From: Odontocerum albicorne
Lineage: Eukaryota; Arthropoda; Insecta; Trichoptera; Odontoceridae
Reading direction: 5' to 3'
Assembly: GCA_949825065.1 (NCBI GenBank)
Contig: OX463844.1
Span: 26,755,056 to 26,819,055 of the forward strand
Length of the DNA stretch: 64,000 nt
Positions 10,158 through 23,110 of this stretch are shown one piece after another; within the stretch, counting starts at the first letter, position 1; each line of letters begins with the position of its first letter. Below the pieces are notes generated by a model. The model had not been told where the DNA came from. It did not search any database and saw only the letters and a list, made by a program, of their open reading frames with translations. The position numbers and the translations under genes were made by a program.

Positions 10158-12598
10158 TGAAAAATAATCGTGAAATCTTCGAATATATCTATCTGCGATA
10201 AACTCTGCCACTCTTATAATTTATTTTCCGCATCAAACAGGACAGTTTGCAAAGGTTTATGGTTCTTATAAGTATGCAGATGCGATGCAGAAGAGATAAA
10301 CAATGCGTAAGAGATATTTATACATATAAAATTATTAAAAAGAGTTTATTAATATCACGTAATTTTTTTATATGATTACGTGCCATTTAATCTTCTTTTG
10401 CATTTTGTTCAAATTAAACACTGTTTTTTTTATTACTTTAAATTATACTGTCCCAGCAGATAACATAAAGAATTCCGATATTTTAATTAAAACTTTGAAA
10501 TTTCTAATTAACAGTACGGTAGAATGGGAAACGACTTAAATTTACTTGTTAAAAAGATGTACTTCAAATTAAATTTTTCTTTTTTTTGGTATTCAACGGA
10601 ACGAACTCCAAATACAATCTCTCAATTTATTAGTGAAATTTGAATATTACGTTTTTTTTTCAGAACTTACATAAATATATTATATTTAATGAGTTTCTGG
10701 TCAAAACATTCTGATAAGTGTACGAAAATTAGTGGAAAATTATGGGTAAGTAGATGGTACATGTTTAACAGCCGGAAGGTATTCATGTGAGTTAAGATTA
10801 TTTATGACGACCTCTCCCGTCCCATACGTGCATAAAGGGCTCTCTTTGATGGATATTTTGTAATAATGGCTTATCAGAAAATTGTCTATTTTAATCCTCC
10901 AATAAAATCATCACCAACATGAATTTTTCAAAACAACTCAAAATAATAAGGATTTTTTGTAAGAGATTTTTTTAAAAGAGCTTTTTTCTATAAATAACTT
11001 TATTTTTTATGTATTCGAAAGTCAAATGGTCCAAAATATATCTTCCAATTCAGTATTGTAAAGTGATTAGAAATTTGTTTCAGACACGTTCCCACTAAAA
11101 TAGATATCGTGAGTTCTTAACCTTGAAAAAAACAGATTAACATAATCATATATCTGCTGACATCCGGAAAACAGATGATTCATTGACAATTACACATTTT
11201 TGTTTCGACAAATTTTGAAATTGTATTTAAGGGTTCTAGCGATAACATTTAATCAACAAGGATAATGTAGAACACGAAACACTATCGAAGGTAAAATGGA
11301 ATATTCATATAACTTATGAATTGTGATGTATTGTGAATAAATACCCTTAAAGTCTTGAAAGGTTTAATAGTATTAATCACTTCGAAATGTAACATTCACA
11401 TCGAAATGGAATTTATTGTTCAGGTGAAATTTTATATTTTGAAACAATATTAAAACGTACAATTTCATGAGTACGCGTAAGCTTTATGGCAAAATATTAA
11501 AAAGAAAATATAACACATTGAATCCATCAAAATAAATCTTTTTCTGATGAATCCAATAAAATATGAAAATCATAACAATTTAAAGCCTGAAGTGTAAATA
11601 AGCAACTAACGAAAACACGTACACCTTAATTGGATAGGATGATTGATATTTAATAAGACATTGTATACGTAATACAAAGGGGGGGTGTCAGTACATTACA
11701 AAAATATGATATTAAATATCAATTCTTAAAATGCTAGAAAATATTAAAAATAATTATCAAAAGAGTCTATCTAAACTGAGGTTAATAACGAGACTCCCAA
11801 ATGATTGAAAAGTAAAATCAATAAAAAAAATTGACTAGGGGGTTCTTTCCATTACTTTAAATACAAAACTAAACATTGCAATTATGTCAATTTGTGAATG
11901 GTACTCGTTAAGGAGATGAAGCTTAAAAAATACAGGGTTATTGCTATCATAGATGGAGTTTGATTCAAATGTCAATTTAGACAAGTTTACAGTATTTTTA
12001 AAGCATAATTAATAGGTCTGTTATAGATGTGAGTGAATTTTATGTTTGGATGAATGTTTTTATTTTACTCTTCTTTTGTTTATGCTAAATTATACGAAAT
12101 GAACAATTTATTTTTCCTTAGTCTAAATAAAGAGTTGACAAAAATACTTTGTAAATTGCCTTTAATTTAATGGGTTTGAAAAATGGCAAATTTTTATTTC
12201 TTTTTTACGACATCAGATACAATAACAGAATGCTTAGCTTTTGAATTTTTATAAATTATTTCTAGAAATGATTTAAGTGAAAGACATAATAACTTTATGC
12301 ATTTTCTCCCCATACCGTAATAATTTCCCCTTAAATCAGAGTGTAACGGGTAATAAAGCTTGCGGAATTAAATTTCAGGAAGTAGTCGCTGAAAAACGAT
12401 GGAATCATATAGAGATTTTTAGAAAATCGTATATTAATAAAGCTGAAAAGAATTCTTACATAAAAAAAATTATTCTTTTTAATAAATCTTAAGTAAGATC
12501 AAATGTTTTACTTTATTTTTAACTCATAACAGATTATGCTGAAAACTCATCACGGTATTGCTCTAAGTCAAATTTAAGTTGTATAAAAATGTAAAAAT
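10158..12598. other. AT-rich sequence, nothing recognised
   Basis: About 2.4 kb without a supported gene, repeat or RNA. A 71-codon frame at 12277-12492 has no resemblance to a known family. Confidence 0.5.
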
Positions 12599-12672
12599 GT
12601 GAGGGAGAGTGAGAAAAAGTGAGTGGGGGAGAGTGAGTGAAAGAGTAGGGAGAGTGAGAGGGGGGGGGGGGA
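12599..12672 (+). repeat. Polypurine tract ending in G12
   Basis: A stretch of about 74 bases that is almost entirely purine (GAGTGAG-type repeats with a few T), ending in a run of twelve G at 12660-12671. Such tracts can form triplex (H-DNA) or G-quadruplex structures; here only the sequence is seen. Confidence 0.85.
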
Positions 12673-13289
12673 TATTTATGATAGCTTGTCCTGAATTTTA
12701 TATTCATTATTTCATGATAACCACACAATTCTTTTACCCAAAAAAGAATACAATAAAATATTTACGTCTTGCAATTAGGAACAAATATAATTTCGACATT
12801 TGATGTCTTCAGTCTCCGAACGCTCTCCTCATTAACATATTTTTAACATAATTTTATATAGGACTGACGTTATAAATAAAAGATTTATTTTTCCGAAATT
12901 GCTCTTGACGTTAGGAGTAATTATAGACACGAGGGAATGTGAGAGAATGAAAGGAATAATAATGAAGTACGTCTCTTTATCGCTGGACGGAGATGGATGC
13001 TTGAATATTCATTTTGTTTCTTTCAAAAATCCCAAATGATCCCAACTTCATTTAGAATCAAATTTTTTCCTGGATGAAACTTAAACTGAAAACGTTTTCT
13101 TGATTATTTTCTCAAGTGATTCTCTTCTGTTGTTTGTAAGAAAGTTGAAAAATATTTTTACCGCGCGTTTTTCGGAAAATTTATTCAAAATTTATGAAAT
13201 AACATATACGAGTTATGGACTTTTGTGTGAATCGTTATTTTTTGCAATGGTTTTTAAAATGCTTTTGAAAGGATACAATTAATATCATC
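12673..13289. other. AT-rich sequence, nothing recognised
   Basis: No supported feature. Confidence 0.5.
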
Positions 13290-13720
13290 ATAATCATGAC
13301 CAGCAAGGTTTATCTCTTTTGAGATAGGCAAAGAGAAGAAACAGATCTCCTTTTTTTATATCCTGGAACAAATCTTCTGCCTCTGCCAGTTCCAGATACC
13401 TCGGCATGCACAACAGTAAACTATTAGGACTTTTTCATTCCTTCCTCTTTAAAACCTTGAATTTTTGGTCTTCACAAACTTTTTATACCATTTATAAAAC
13501 TTGTATAGATTATTTTAATTAATCTTTCAAGACTTATTCTTTTGCTGTGCCCGAATCATCCCAATATATATTTTTTTCATTTTAATCACTTCATCTTCTT
13601 TCAATCCATATTATTTCCTCTTGTCCCCACTTCTTCTTCTGGCATACATAGTTTAACCACACGTTCTGTGCAAGGTTATTTCGTATTTATCTAACTTTTA
13701 TAATTCTTTTCCACGTCCAA
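13290..13720 (-). pseudogene. LINE-B 3' fragment
   Basis: The plus strand here (CATCATAATCATGACCAGC, then AAACAGATCTCC, then GCATGCACAACAG) parallels the 3' end of LINE-B at 51.8-51.95 kb (CATCATGCCGTTTTCC, AAACCAATCTCTAAAC, GTCATGCACAATATTC) and the fragment at 22.83 kb. The coding sense is therefore the minus strand, giving the C-terminal tail of the LINE protein. It is heavily diverged with many stops. The boundary near 13720 is approximate. Confidence 0.45.
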
Positions 13721-15299
13721 TTTTTGATTGCATATCCTAAATAAAAGCAGTGGATTCTAGATAAAATTAAACAAAGTGGGAAAACTATTTAAAAAAAGTC
13801 ATTTTGTTATTTATCTCATTAACCTTTATAATCGCGATACGCTTTTCTATCTCCTGAAGGCTCAAAGTGCCTTTCTATAATTGACTAGACTGCAAGAGAC
13901 CCCTCCTCGTTCTCCGTAATATTTATATCTCCTTCATAGTCGAAGTGATCATGGAAGAACTTAAAGTTCTCTAATATCTGGCCCTGAACGTCTTCAGGAC
14001 GAAGGGCCGACAAAAAACGGTCCTCCCGATGGTGATAGTAAACCTCACCAAACCAGTGTCACCACTGTCAGCAATTCTTCCATAATGCTGGCAACTGTCT
14101 TGCCACTCTCTAGATTTTTGCTGAAAGAGTTCACCACTATTGTACAGAAAGAAGTGAACTATCTCCGTATTTGTAGAAATGTTTGAACCTGGCAACATGG
14201 AATGTATTTACATGCCATAAATTGTTATTTAAAAAATAATATTAAAATAAAGAAACATACATTCAACCTTGGGAAGATTGTCCATGGCAAAATAATGGTG
14301 TGGGTACATAGATAGATATACATATACTTTATCCAAATTCTGTCCTTTTTATGCTTTTTAAATGTGACACTTTTTTTTATTATTAACAATTTATATCATA
14401 AAAATATAATCCTCATTGTATGATTCGATTTTTTTTTTCTTCAGGTAGTGATAACCTCAAAAATCGTTGCCCATCGCACCAAATAACACCGTTCAAAGAG
14501 ATAACACAGACAATTCCTCCATAAAAATGAAACTCATGCCACCTAACTTGAAAAAAAGGACCTTCAAGGCTCCAATGAAAACGTCAGCCCACCCCACCGA
14601 TAGACGTGTGGCAGGGTCACTTTATTATAAAGCGTTTATTGTGATTGCAATTACCAATTTCTAAAATATAACAAATAATTTTTCATTTCTTTTGTAAATC
14701 AGTCTACTTGGACAGCGTTCTGTTTTTGAAAATAAGAACGATGCTACTCCATAAATATATTCTTCATGAATCAGAACTCTAATAAGAGAAGGTTTTTTAA
14801 AGAAAAAAAATATTCCTTGCATTATGCAATAGCTTCTGCATAAACGTGTATTTTTGTTTAATTTTCACTTCATTGTCACAGTATGTTCAGTTTCATTTTC
14901 AGCATAAGGAAAATTATACAAAAAGACTAAAAAAAATTGTATATAATTTTATATGTACCTTCTAATTGACATAAAAAATGTAATGTTCTGAGAAAACAGT
15001 TAACTAAAAAATATATAGTATTATACAAATTAACTGATTTTTTCAAGTGTTCAGTAAAAAATTAAGTAATTTTATTTAGAAGAAAATAATTAATTAAACC
15101 CAAAAAAAATCACTCAGTCTTGTTAGATATATTTTGTTTCATATAATTTTTTTTACTTTTTCCATTCATAAAATTTATTTTTTACTAAACTTTCGTTATG
15201 CACAGTACAAACTGAAGAATGTATTAGCAAATGGCAATATCTTCCAACTGACCCAAAAGAGTTTAAAAACGATAAACGTAACTATACCCCTTTTTAATA
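13721..15299. other. Anonymous region with two short unassigned frames
   Basis: A 75-codon minus-strand frame (13971-14198; contains SREWQDSCQHYGRIADSGDT) and a 65-codon plus-strand frame (14467-14664; contains MPPNLKKRTFKAPMKTS) lie in slightly GC-richer patches. A T-rich tract ending in CAG just before 14446 resembles a 3' splice site, but no partner donor or recognised domain supports an exon. The remainder is AT-rich. Confidence 0.4.
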
Positions 15300-15395
15300 A
15301 AATAGGTTAACAAAGGAAATTGAACCCATAATCTCTGGATACAAGACGGACGTTATACTCTTACCAACTATTCCGATTAAGTCGTCACGGTTTCG
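15300..15395 (-). mobile_element. SINE head fragment (tRNA-like)
   Basis: The minus strand reads CGGAATAGTTGGTAAGAG (good A box, TAGTTGGTAAGAG), then TATAACGTCCGTCTTGTATC, then TTATGGGTTCAATTTCC (B box, GGTTCAATTTCC). Spacing between the boxes is about 35 bases, as in tRNA genes and tRNA-derived SINEs. Cloverleaf pairing beyond the T arm is poor, and related heads occur elsewhere in the window, so it is called a SINE head and not a tRNA gene. Confidence 0.5.
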
Positions 15396-15447
15396 TCTTA
15401 TGACTCGGAAGAATTCTGTAAAAAAATATTTTTGAAACATGAACGGG

Positions 15448-15625
15448 ATTTTTCATCCGTAGTTGGACAGTTGGACAGTTGATATCACATCTAACCAGAC
15501 AGAAGACCGTGGATTTTTCATCCGTAGTTGGACAGTTGATATCACATCTAACCAGACAGAAGACCTTGGATTTTTCTTCCGTAGTTGGACAGTTGATATC
15601 ACATCTAACCAGACAGAAGACCATG
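15448..15625. repeat. 57-bp tandem repeat, about three copies
   Basis: The unit containing CCGTAGTTGGACAGTTGATA and ACATCTAACCAGACAGAAGA repeats at 15481, 15538 and 15595, a period of exactly 57 bases with very few differences. The first unit has an extra internal duplication of GACAGTTG. Because 57 is a multiple of three, frames free of stops in one unit stay open through the array, producing open frames on both strands. No host gene is implied. Confidence 0.95.
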
Positions 15626-15679
15626 GATTTTTATCCCAGCAGCCGACTTCAATTTCTTGTATGAACTTTATGAGTTGAT

Positions 15680-16254
15680 CTTTTTTTAGAAAATTTATTC
15701 CTTATATTTAATTAACATATTAAATCTTCATTCCCTCCAAATTGATAGAAAAATTATTTATTTAGTATTTTTTTCTTGCGAAATGAAGAGAAACGTCAAT
15801 ACCTGTCAAAGAATAAAATAATGCAGAACTAACAAAGTTAGTTTGGCAGAAATCAAAGAATTTTTGAAGTTGTAAATCCTTGATTTAATGAAAAAAATAT
15901 GCACAAACATAGGAAAATAAGTTAAATATTAAGTATCCTTGATTAAATTAAACTTCATGTAAAACAACCATTAAAAATGTTTTTTTTTAATTTCATGTTA
16001 TCCATAAACACCTTGAAATTCTCGCGAATATTTTAGATATTTATAAAATCTTACGGTTGTTATCGCATGTTGATTTTTTATATGCTCGACTAGTTTGGAC
16101 ACGTCAATCGGGTACCATCTTCAACGAGCTTAAAACAATACCCCTATAAATATATCACTTGTGTTTGATGTTGTCATGTCTTTAAAGATGTTGCGTTCTC
16201 GTTATAATAATCAATGTCAGTAATTGTTGTGTCAGTCTCCTAAAAGGTTTATTT
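15680..16254. other. AT-rich sequence, nothing recognised
   Basis: No supported feature. Confidence 0.5.
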
Positions 16255-16410
16255 GTTCATGAAAGAGATATTTCTTCAAAGTGTGGGTTGCCAGATAGGT
16301 AATAATGCATCACTGTCACCAATTTTATTGAATGTTTTATATAACGAAATTTCAATGATTTCTGATACTACCATTGGTGATTTAAAACTTATCAGGCGCA
16401 AAAAAGTTTA
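16255..16410 (+). pseudogene. Probable LINE reverse transcriptase fragment
   Basis: The plus strand reads GCQIGNNASLSPILLNVLYN then EISMISDTTIGDLKLIRRKK. This resembles the RT palm segment G(V/C)RQGDSLSPxLFNxxxxEI of non-LTR retrotransposons. Only this one motif is preserved, so both the identification and the clade are tentative. Confidence 0.3.
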
Positions 16411-19400
16411 ATACCCATTAAAAATCATAATTTTAAACTCAAAAAGCCATGGGTATTTTAAATGTATTATCTTTTTTATATGTAAATATATACCGTTTAA
16501 AAAAATGAGAGCTCCATTAGATTTTAACATAATTTCCACCACTTTAAAATTTGTTTTCCCTTAAATTTTCAAATACGTAACACAAACAAGGAAAGTAAAT
16601 ATGGTGTTTTTTATATGGAAATGTTTTCATTATCGCCGCCCCCACCTGAGGTTTAATCTTGTATTTTTCTCTCTCGGTATCCTTCAAAGCCTTTCTATAC
16701 ACAAGAAAACACTTTAAGCAGGGATGAATCGAGGACAGGGTTAATCGTATTATATTCTTTTATAAATTAAGTTACTTGATATTTCTGCCTTGTCCTAAAA
16801 ACATTAGTTTATATTTATTTTTGAATAAACTTTTAAAACCATGCAGTATTTATTAAATAAATTAAGTTGAGTTGAATAATTGTTAATTAATTTTATTTCA
16901 AAACCTTCGGAAACCAAAAAAACATTTTTTTTGTAATTCGAGCCATAACCTTCCCAGTTTAGCCGATTTTATTAAAAAAAGATCCAAGTATGATTAAAAT
17001 ATTTTTGTGAAAAAAAACTATAATTTTTTTTTATTTCGCCTTGTCACATAAAATAGACTTCATTTGAAATATCAGAAAGCTGTGAATATAGAAATCGTTC
17101 AAAAGCCTTTCAACTCATCTAAACGGAGCTTAAATATTTGAATGACTGATCAAATAGTCAATTATGGACATTATAAAAATATATTATTCAGTAATTAATT
17201 AATTTTATGATGTGGTACTCCTGATTCTACACTATTGATACATACTTTTGGAAGAGTGTATTTGAAAACCATCAGTAGCTTCAGCACTTTTCATCGAGCC
17301 TTCACGCTCAAAACTACTGACAACAAACATCCTACCTAGTTGTTCTTAATGGTAATACTACCGCTCACGGAAGATACGTATTACCTTATTAGCCAACTTA
17401 TCTTGACTGCAACCTTTTATTTATTTTGGATATCATCAATAAGAATAATAAAAGGACTGTAACGGTGGTCGTTATCAGTATAGCGTGTGTTCTATTAGAA
17501 CGTGCTGATGATTTTGATATCGACATCGTTATCTTTGTTTTAGTCGATTCTGCATTCCCTCTCGTTCAGGGTCATCAATATAGCGTTTTGCTTATCTTGA
17601 ATGTCGTGATGATCTTGATTTGTAGTCAATGAATATAGACTCAGGAATGCGGATATAAATCGATAAGTGGACAGCGGGTAAATAAATAATACAAGTCTTG
17701 ACAGCTGAATGAATGACAATACTAATATGTTCATTTCTCGGCGTCCGAGTAATTTATACCAATGAGTAAATACATTCGCGATATATATCTGCCTTGCTCT
17801 AGCGCATGAACTGGCGGTAGGTTAATTATTTATATTTGGAGATGGCTAGCCAATTTGCAGACGCTGTAAATAGTAAATATTGTCGTTGTTCATAGTGTGT
17901 AACAATCATTCAATTCTTCATCGGTCATTGACCCTGTATGTTTACTATCTGACAATAATTAATTTAAATAATTGTGTTTAACAATTATTTATTTATTTAT
18001 TTATTTAGGTAGGTATTCCTACAGGACCATTAATATACAACCGTTTAAAGAGCAAATCCTCCTCAACAATTGAACATAATAAGCCTATAGGATTAGGGTT
18101 AATTTTATAATTTTTTTTTATAATCGTTTTTAACGAAAACTCGACCAAAAATTATTATTTTAAATCGGTCTTCATTGTTTAGTGTTGCAGCCGTTTTTTC
18201 TGAATGGGAATGGGTTTATTTGGCCATAGAAACATGTAATAAAACTTTAGTATTTTTTTAGTAAGATAGTGACATTTTTTGCTGTATATATTTTTTATTG
18301 CAACTTTATCGCTATTGTTATATTTTCAAGACGATGGCCAGTCTCCAATGTTGCATTGTATCACTCTACACACTGAAATAAAATTATTATTTTTATCAAA
18401 AAAAAGTATTTTAATATGTTTTATTAATAAATTAATAAGACGATGGTTTTAAGCCATTTATTTTTATCAGAAAAGTCTATTAAATTTGGGTCCAATTTGA
18501 TCATAAATCATCTTCACTTATCCCTAAATATGGCGGCCCTCAAGATGGCCCCTCAAGAAGAGGAAGAGGACGAAAAAGTTGTATTTATTTGTGTCATCTT
18601 TAACAAAAAAAATCGCATGATAAATATTAACAGAATCGACTTTCGTGATAAGGTTTATAAGATACATGCCTCCCAACCCGGAGGTTGCGCGTTTAATTAC
18701 CATTAGTACACATTTTTGTTTAAAAAAAATTCTAGTCTTGTTTTCACTTTCGACGTATTTGACACCACTTTGGCTTGTCTGAAAAGATTTTCAAATGACA
18801 ATAAGCTTATCGAGTGGTTTGTATGTAACGAAAGCATAATACAATAAAATAATTATAAACAACACCACCGCTATTATCAATTAGGTTATAATTAATTTAT
18901 TTCAACCGGTCCTGTGTTATTACCATAAGAAAAGAAGTACGATATACCCACATAATCAGTAAACCTATGCATGTTTATATATACACTTCTATCCCTTGCG
19001 AGTAAAGATAACCGTTTGGTACATTGCTGAAATTATGATTTCTTTGACAACTTGGATCGATAAGTTGTAAATTAGAAAAAAGTTAAAATTAAAAAACTTT
19101 ATCCTAGTTATTTTCTTTATAATTACAACTTGAATATTTTGTTAAGTTTGCATATTTGGAGGACCTCAATAGGCTAATTCTCACTCAACATTTTTTCTCA
19201 ATTTAGATTTAACTTTTTTTATTTTTACTCTAAGCTTATCAAAGGGAAGTCTATTACTTAAAACTTCAAGAAATTCAAATTAAAAAGGTCATATTACCAA
19301 GAAAAGTAAAGGAAAAAATATAGCTTCTCTTCAATTCATAATTCTAACTTAGTTGAAAGGATCGGTTTTAAGATATTCTATAATATCATTCATTGTTCTA

Positions 19401-19639
19401 AATATTTAGGACTATAAAATAATAAAATAATTTAAATAAAAAATTTTAACGGCCTTTTTTTAAATGATAAAAGCACGAGTATAAACGAGTTTAAGACCGT
19501 TGAAATATATTTTTAAACAACATAAATATAATCACCATTTGTCAATGAAAAAAATCTGCAAGTGCTAGAGCATGATTCCCTGAATCAATAATTGTTTGGT
19601 TTTCTAGTTACCTCAAAGGAAATTAACTATCCTCTAAAT
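16411..19639. other. Long AT-rich stretch with a TTTA microsatellite
   Basis: About 3.2 kb without a supported gene. An (ATTT)n run lies at 17984-18007. A 68-codon hydrophobic frame at 17426-17632 was examined as a possible receptor exon and rejected. A tRNA-T-arm-like patch near 18670-18705 is too degenerate to call. Confidence 0.5.
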
Positions 19640-20520
19640 GCCAGGAACGGTTATCTGACTGGAATGATCTCTCTGCAGACGTTCCCCAAGGTGGAATTAT
19701 CTCCCACTCCTCTTTTATATATTCATTAACCCAACATCTCTTTTGTGTTCTTATCTGTATGCGAGAAACCTGTAGATGATTATTCATTTCGATACAAATG
19801 ACTTTTACGTGGTATTTAACGATTTATATGTGGACCTACAATCGATCTTCGAGAAGACTAAGAAGCATGGCTATTCATAATTTGCACGAAGTCTCAAGCG
19901 ATTTTCAAAGACTGTACTCAGCTTCTCAGCAAATTCAATATTGATTTAATTTCTTAAAAAGTTTAAACCAAGAAATGTAATTGGATAACACTCGCTTATG
20001 ATGAGACCAAATAAATGAGGTGGCCGTAGGAATTTCTTCAGAATTTATTTTTTTAAAATGCCCAAAGATTTTTGGCTACTTAAAGAAAATTTACTTAAGC
20101 AATATATGTTCTTTCCGATTTTGGACTATGCGAATATATATTATATGGATTTTACGGAAAAACAATTCGATAAACTACAGCATCTTCCAAATGATTGTCT
20201 GAGATTTATTAAAAAAAGTACAACAATATCACTCAATATGAAAAAGAACTTAAATGGTTAAATGTGAGAAGATTTTTTGTAAGAGATTTTGTGTAAATAG
20301 ACACAAAATTCACATACTGTTACTGTTGTAAAAAATCTTTAATTGTTTCGTCACCTACCAATAGTGGACTTGCGCTTCACTCAAATAGACTGTTTATAAG
20401 CTTTTCCAGTTCACAGATCTTCTTTTAACGCTGTCCTTTACTGTTCATGCAGTGAGATTCTGGAACCAGTCACCAACTGATGTTAGATGAGCTTCCATCG
20501 CAATTTTAGTTTCCATTCCA
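19640..20520 (+). pseudogene. LINE-A pseudogene (RT and C-terminal part)
   Basis: In order on the plus strand: DWNDLSADVPQGGIISHSSF (decayed RT motif, usually PQGSxLGPLLF); then after about 350 bases FFPILDYANIYYMDFTEKQF and DKLQHLPNDCLRFIKK; then LALHSNRLFISFSSS near 20365. The same blocks in the same order are better preserved at 63.1-63.6 kb on the minus strand (LFLILHYANVCYLDVTEEQL, NKLQRLQNFCLRFIYNLRK, LALRSNRDCLLVFPVHRSS). Frameshifts and stops are frequent, and the FADD motif was not found. Confidence 0.5.
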
Positions 20521-22824
20521 CCATCCTTTCCTTTTTCCTTCAATTAAAGTTCTCATTTTTATTTCAAGTATTTTTAATACATCTTTATCGAATAATGCCT
20601 TCATATATTCGAGGTCAGGATCATCATCTAGTACCCTACACTCAACGAAAAGAGATCCTGCTTCATCAGGAATTGTACGAGTATATTAGCCAGCCGTTTT
20701 TACATTGTTTTAACATTTGTATAGTTTTAGCGGAAAATAAAATTTTCCTTTTACACTTTATTTTATACCGAAAAAAATAGGATATCTTAATTGAGAGATA
20801 AATAAACCATCTACAGAAATGATGTAAAATACTTTTTTTTTTTAAATTAAACGACAAGAATTGAATTAGTTAACTTTTTTTATTTCAGAATTTTTTTCTT
20901 AGAAAAATAACTACTCAATTGGATAGACATCATCGAGAAGCAACTCTTTAGATTACCACTCCCGTAAAATGTTGTATAAATTTACAAAAAAACGACATTT
21001 TTCTAAACTTCAAACCAAAACAATGAAATATTATGGCGCTTTAATATTTATCGACTTTTAACGACGCCTCGTGAGTTATCGGGGATAAATCTGAGGTCTG
21101 AACCTTCCCGCAAGTGAATCAGGGGCAATCATCATTACAGTCAGGAATAATATTTTACAGTCAGTCACAAATCCCACCACTATTCTTTGAGTAGGAGTGC
21201 AATCAGCCAAACGCTTAGGGTGATTCGATTACGTTTAAAAAACTGTTCAGGGATGTTGTGGTACATATAATAAAAAAAATTATAGCACATGTATATTATG
21301 GTGCTTTGATTTTGTTTGTAAAATGAAGTCGTTTGAGTGTTATCACTTGTTTATTTATACAACGTGTTATTACTTGTTTATTAATAATTTGATTTAAGAA
21401 ATTTCCTTGCTTTATAAGATCGAATCTTCTGAGCAATTTGCTCATAACATTTCATTAAAAAAACCACTATGTTTACATTTATAATAGTGTGCCATACATT
21501 TTTATGTAGTAAATGAATTATTCTACTCCATATGTGTACAAGTACTCCTTGAATTTTATAATATGGTCGATTTCAAAGATAAGCGTTTTTTTTAATTACC
21601 TTTTTACTTTATGATGACATTGAATATTAATTATGTATTGTCTGGATCAAATTTAAATACTTAAAACATATTATTCTTTCGATTATCGTGCAAATATACT
21701 CGTGGTGAAAATGTTCTTATATTAAAATATAATTGAAATGTTTTTCAAAAAGTTTTTTTATTCTACACTCAATATCAATTTCTCTAACGGTTCAATCAAA
21801 ATTCTAATAAAAAATACATGTTTCATTGAAAATTCGTTGTTCATTTAAATTCAACTAAGTAAAAGATCATTCCAAAATACAAGGAAATTATTCAACAAAT
21901 TCTGTTAATTAGAAACTATGTTTTCGTCTTTCGATTAGGTCTCTTTCAAATGACACCTTTAACATATTCGAATAGATGATTTGGACACATTGAAGAGCGT
22001 GGCCTCACGATTCTTCGTTGCATGTATTCATAATACTCCCGCATGTGAGGATTCAATAATACTTGCACACGAGCTTGGCATTCGCCAGTATTATTAACAG
22101 ACGAACTATTTTACTTGAATCTCAATGAAAAACTGAAGGAAATTATGCATGAATCCAAAATTATCTTAAAACTGTTTGTTTGTGTCAGTACTTGAATGTG
22201 AAAAAAAAATACGGGAATTGATTATTTTGTCGACATGGAGAATTTGATTTCATAATTTCTGGATGGAAACTAAATGTATGATTCTGGTGTGGAAACCGAT
22301 ATGCGATTAAAAAATCGTTCCAAAATATCAAAAGAAACACTCTCTATTTTCCTGAAATTTATACGTCTTAAGTGTTTCATGAGTGTAAAAATAAACGTTT
22401 TATTATGAATCAAGAACCAACACCGTTGTTGAAAAAAAATCCCAGAAAATCGGCGACCAGCTTAACAGCTCCGTGCACTGTTACAATTTATCGCCATTAG
22501 GCTGGTGATAAAAGGCTATGAATCTGTCAAAGGAGCACAAAGAGAGATCTAGAGAGGCTTTATGTATCAGTATGAAGTCTTTAATGGGCGTCTCTTTTTG
22601 AAGCCTTCACTTATTACATTTCTTATCAATTCGCCCCAGACATATTTCTGTATATTGCGTATTAAATTTCTTTATTATGAAACAAATTATTGTACATTGC
22701 ACAACTGTATTATATCCTGTATTTGTTTTTTTCTTTTAATTCAATTAACATTTCGTAATGGAGTTTTGAATGAAAAATTAATTGGAGAGATATAAAAGGA
22801 ATGGTTTATTTTTTTATGTAATTT
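20521..22824. other. Anonymous region
   Basis: No supported gene. 21060-21200 and 21950-22120 are somewhat less AT-rich but show no recognisable domain. A TACTCGTA-type octamer lies at 20676-20683. Confidence 0.5.
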
Positions 22825-23110
22825 TCATACTGGTTTTGCAGGCAAAGAAAACAGATCTCCACTTCTTTACATCCTGATGTATAACTTCGCTTCCATGCAC
22901 AGTCTCCTATTATAATGGCTTTTCACACTTTCCTGTCTCGTAATGGGATGAAATTGATCTACCGCGTTTTTCTAGTTTTTTTCGTTCGTTATTTACTACA
23001 AAGTATAAGATTATTAGGGTAAATTTTTCATAATTTATTCTTTCTACGTGTTCAAACCATCTCAAACAACGCAACTTCTTTCAATTCACATTAAATTCAA
23101 AAATCTTCAT
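22825..23110 (-). pseudogene. LINE-B C-terminal fragment
   Basis: Minus-strand translation from about 23105 downward gives KKLRCLRWFEHVERINYEKF, then KRGRSISSHYETGKCEKP and EVIHQDVKKWRSVFF. This follows the family pattern (xLRWFGHVERM...GRPRKxW...). Several stops interrupt it. It is related to the LINE at 51.8-53.8 kb. Confidence 0.45.

Noticed and set aside
14430..14664. T-rich tract plus CAG followed by a 65-codon frame, considered as an exon
   Set aside because: No recognised domain and no partner donor; the tract is common in AT-rich DNA.
15300..15395. tRNA gene
   Set aside because: A and B boxes are good, but acceptor and anticodon stems do not pair well and the segment is one of several SINE heads.
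17426..17632. Hydrophobic frame considered as an upstream receptor transmembrane exon
   Set aside because: No conserved class A GPCR motif (GN, DRY/ERY, CHP) and no matching splice sites of the right phase.
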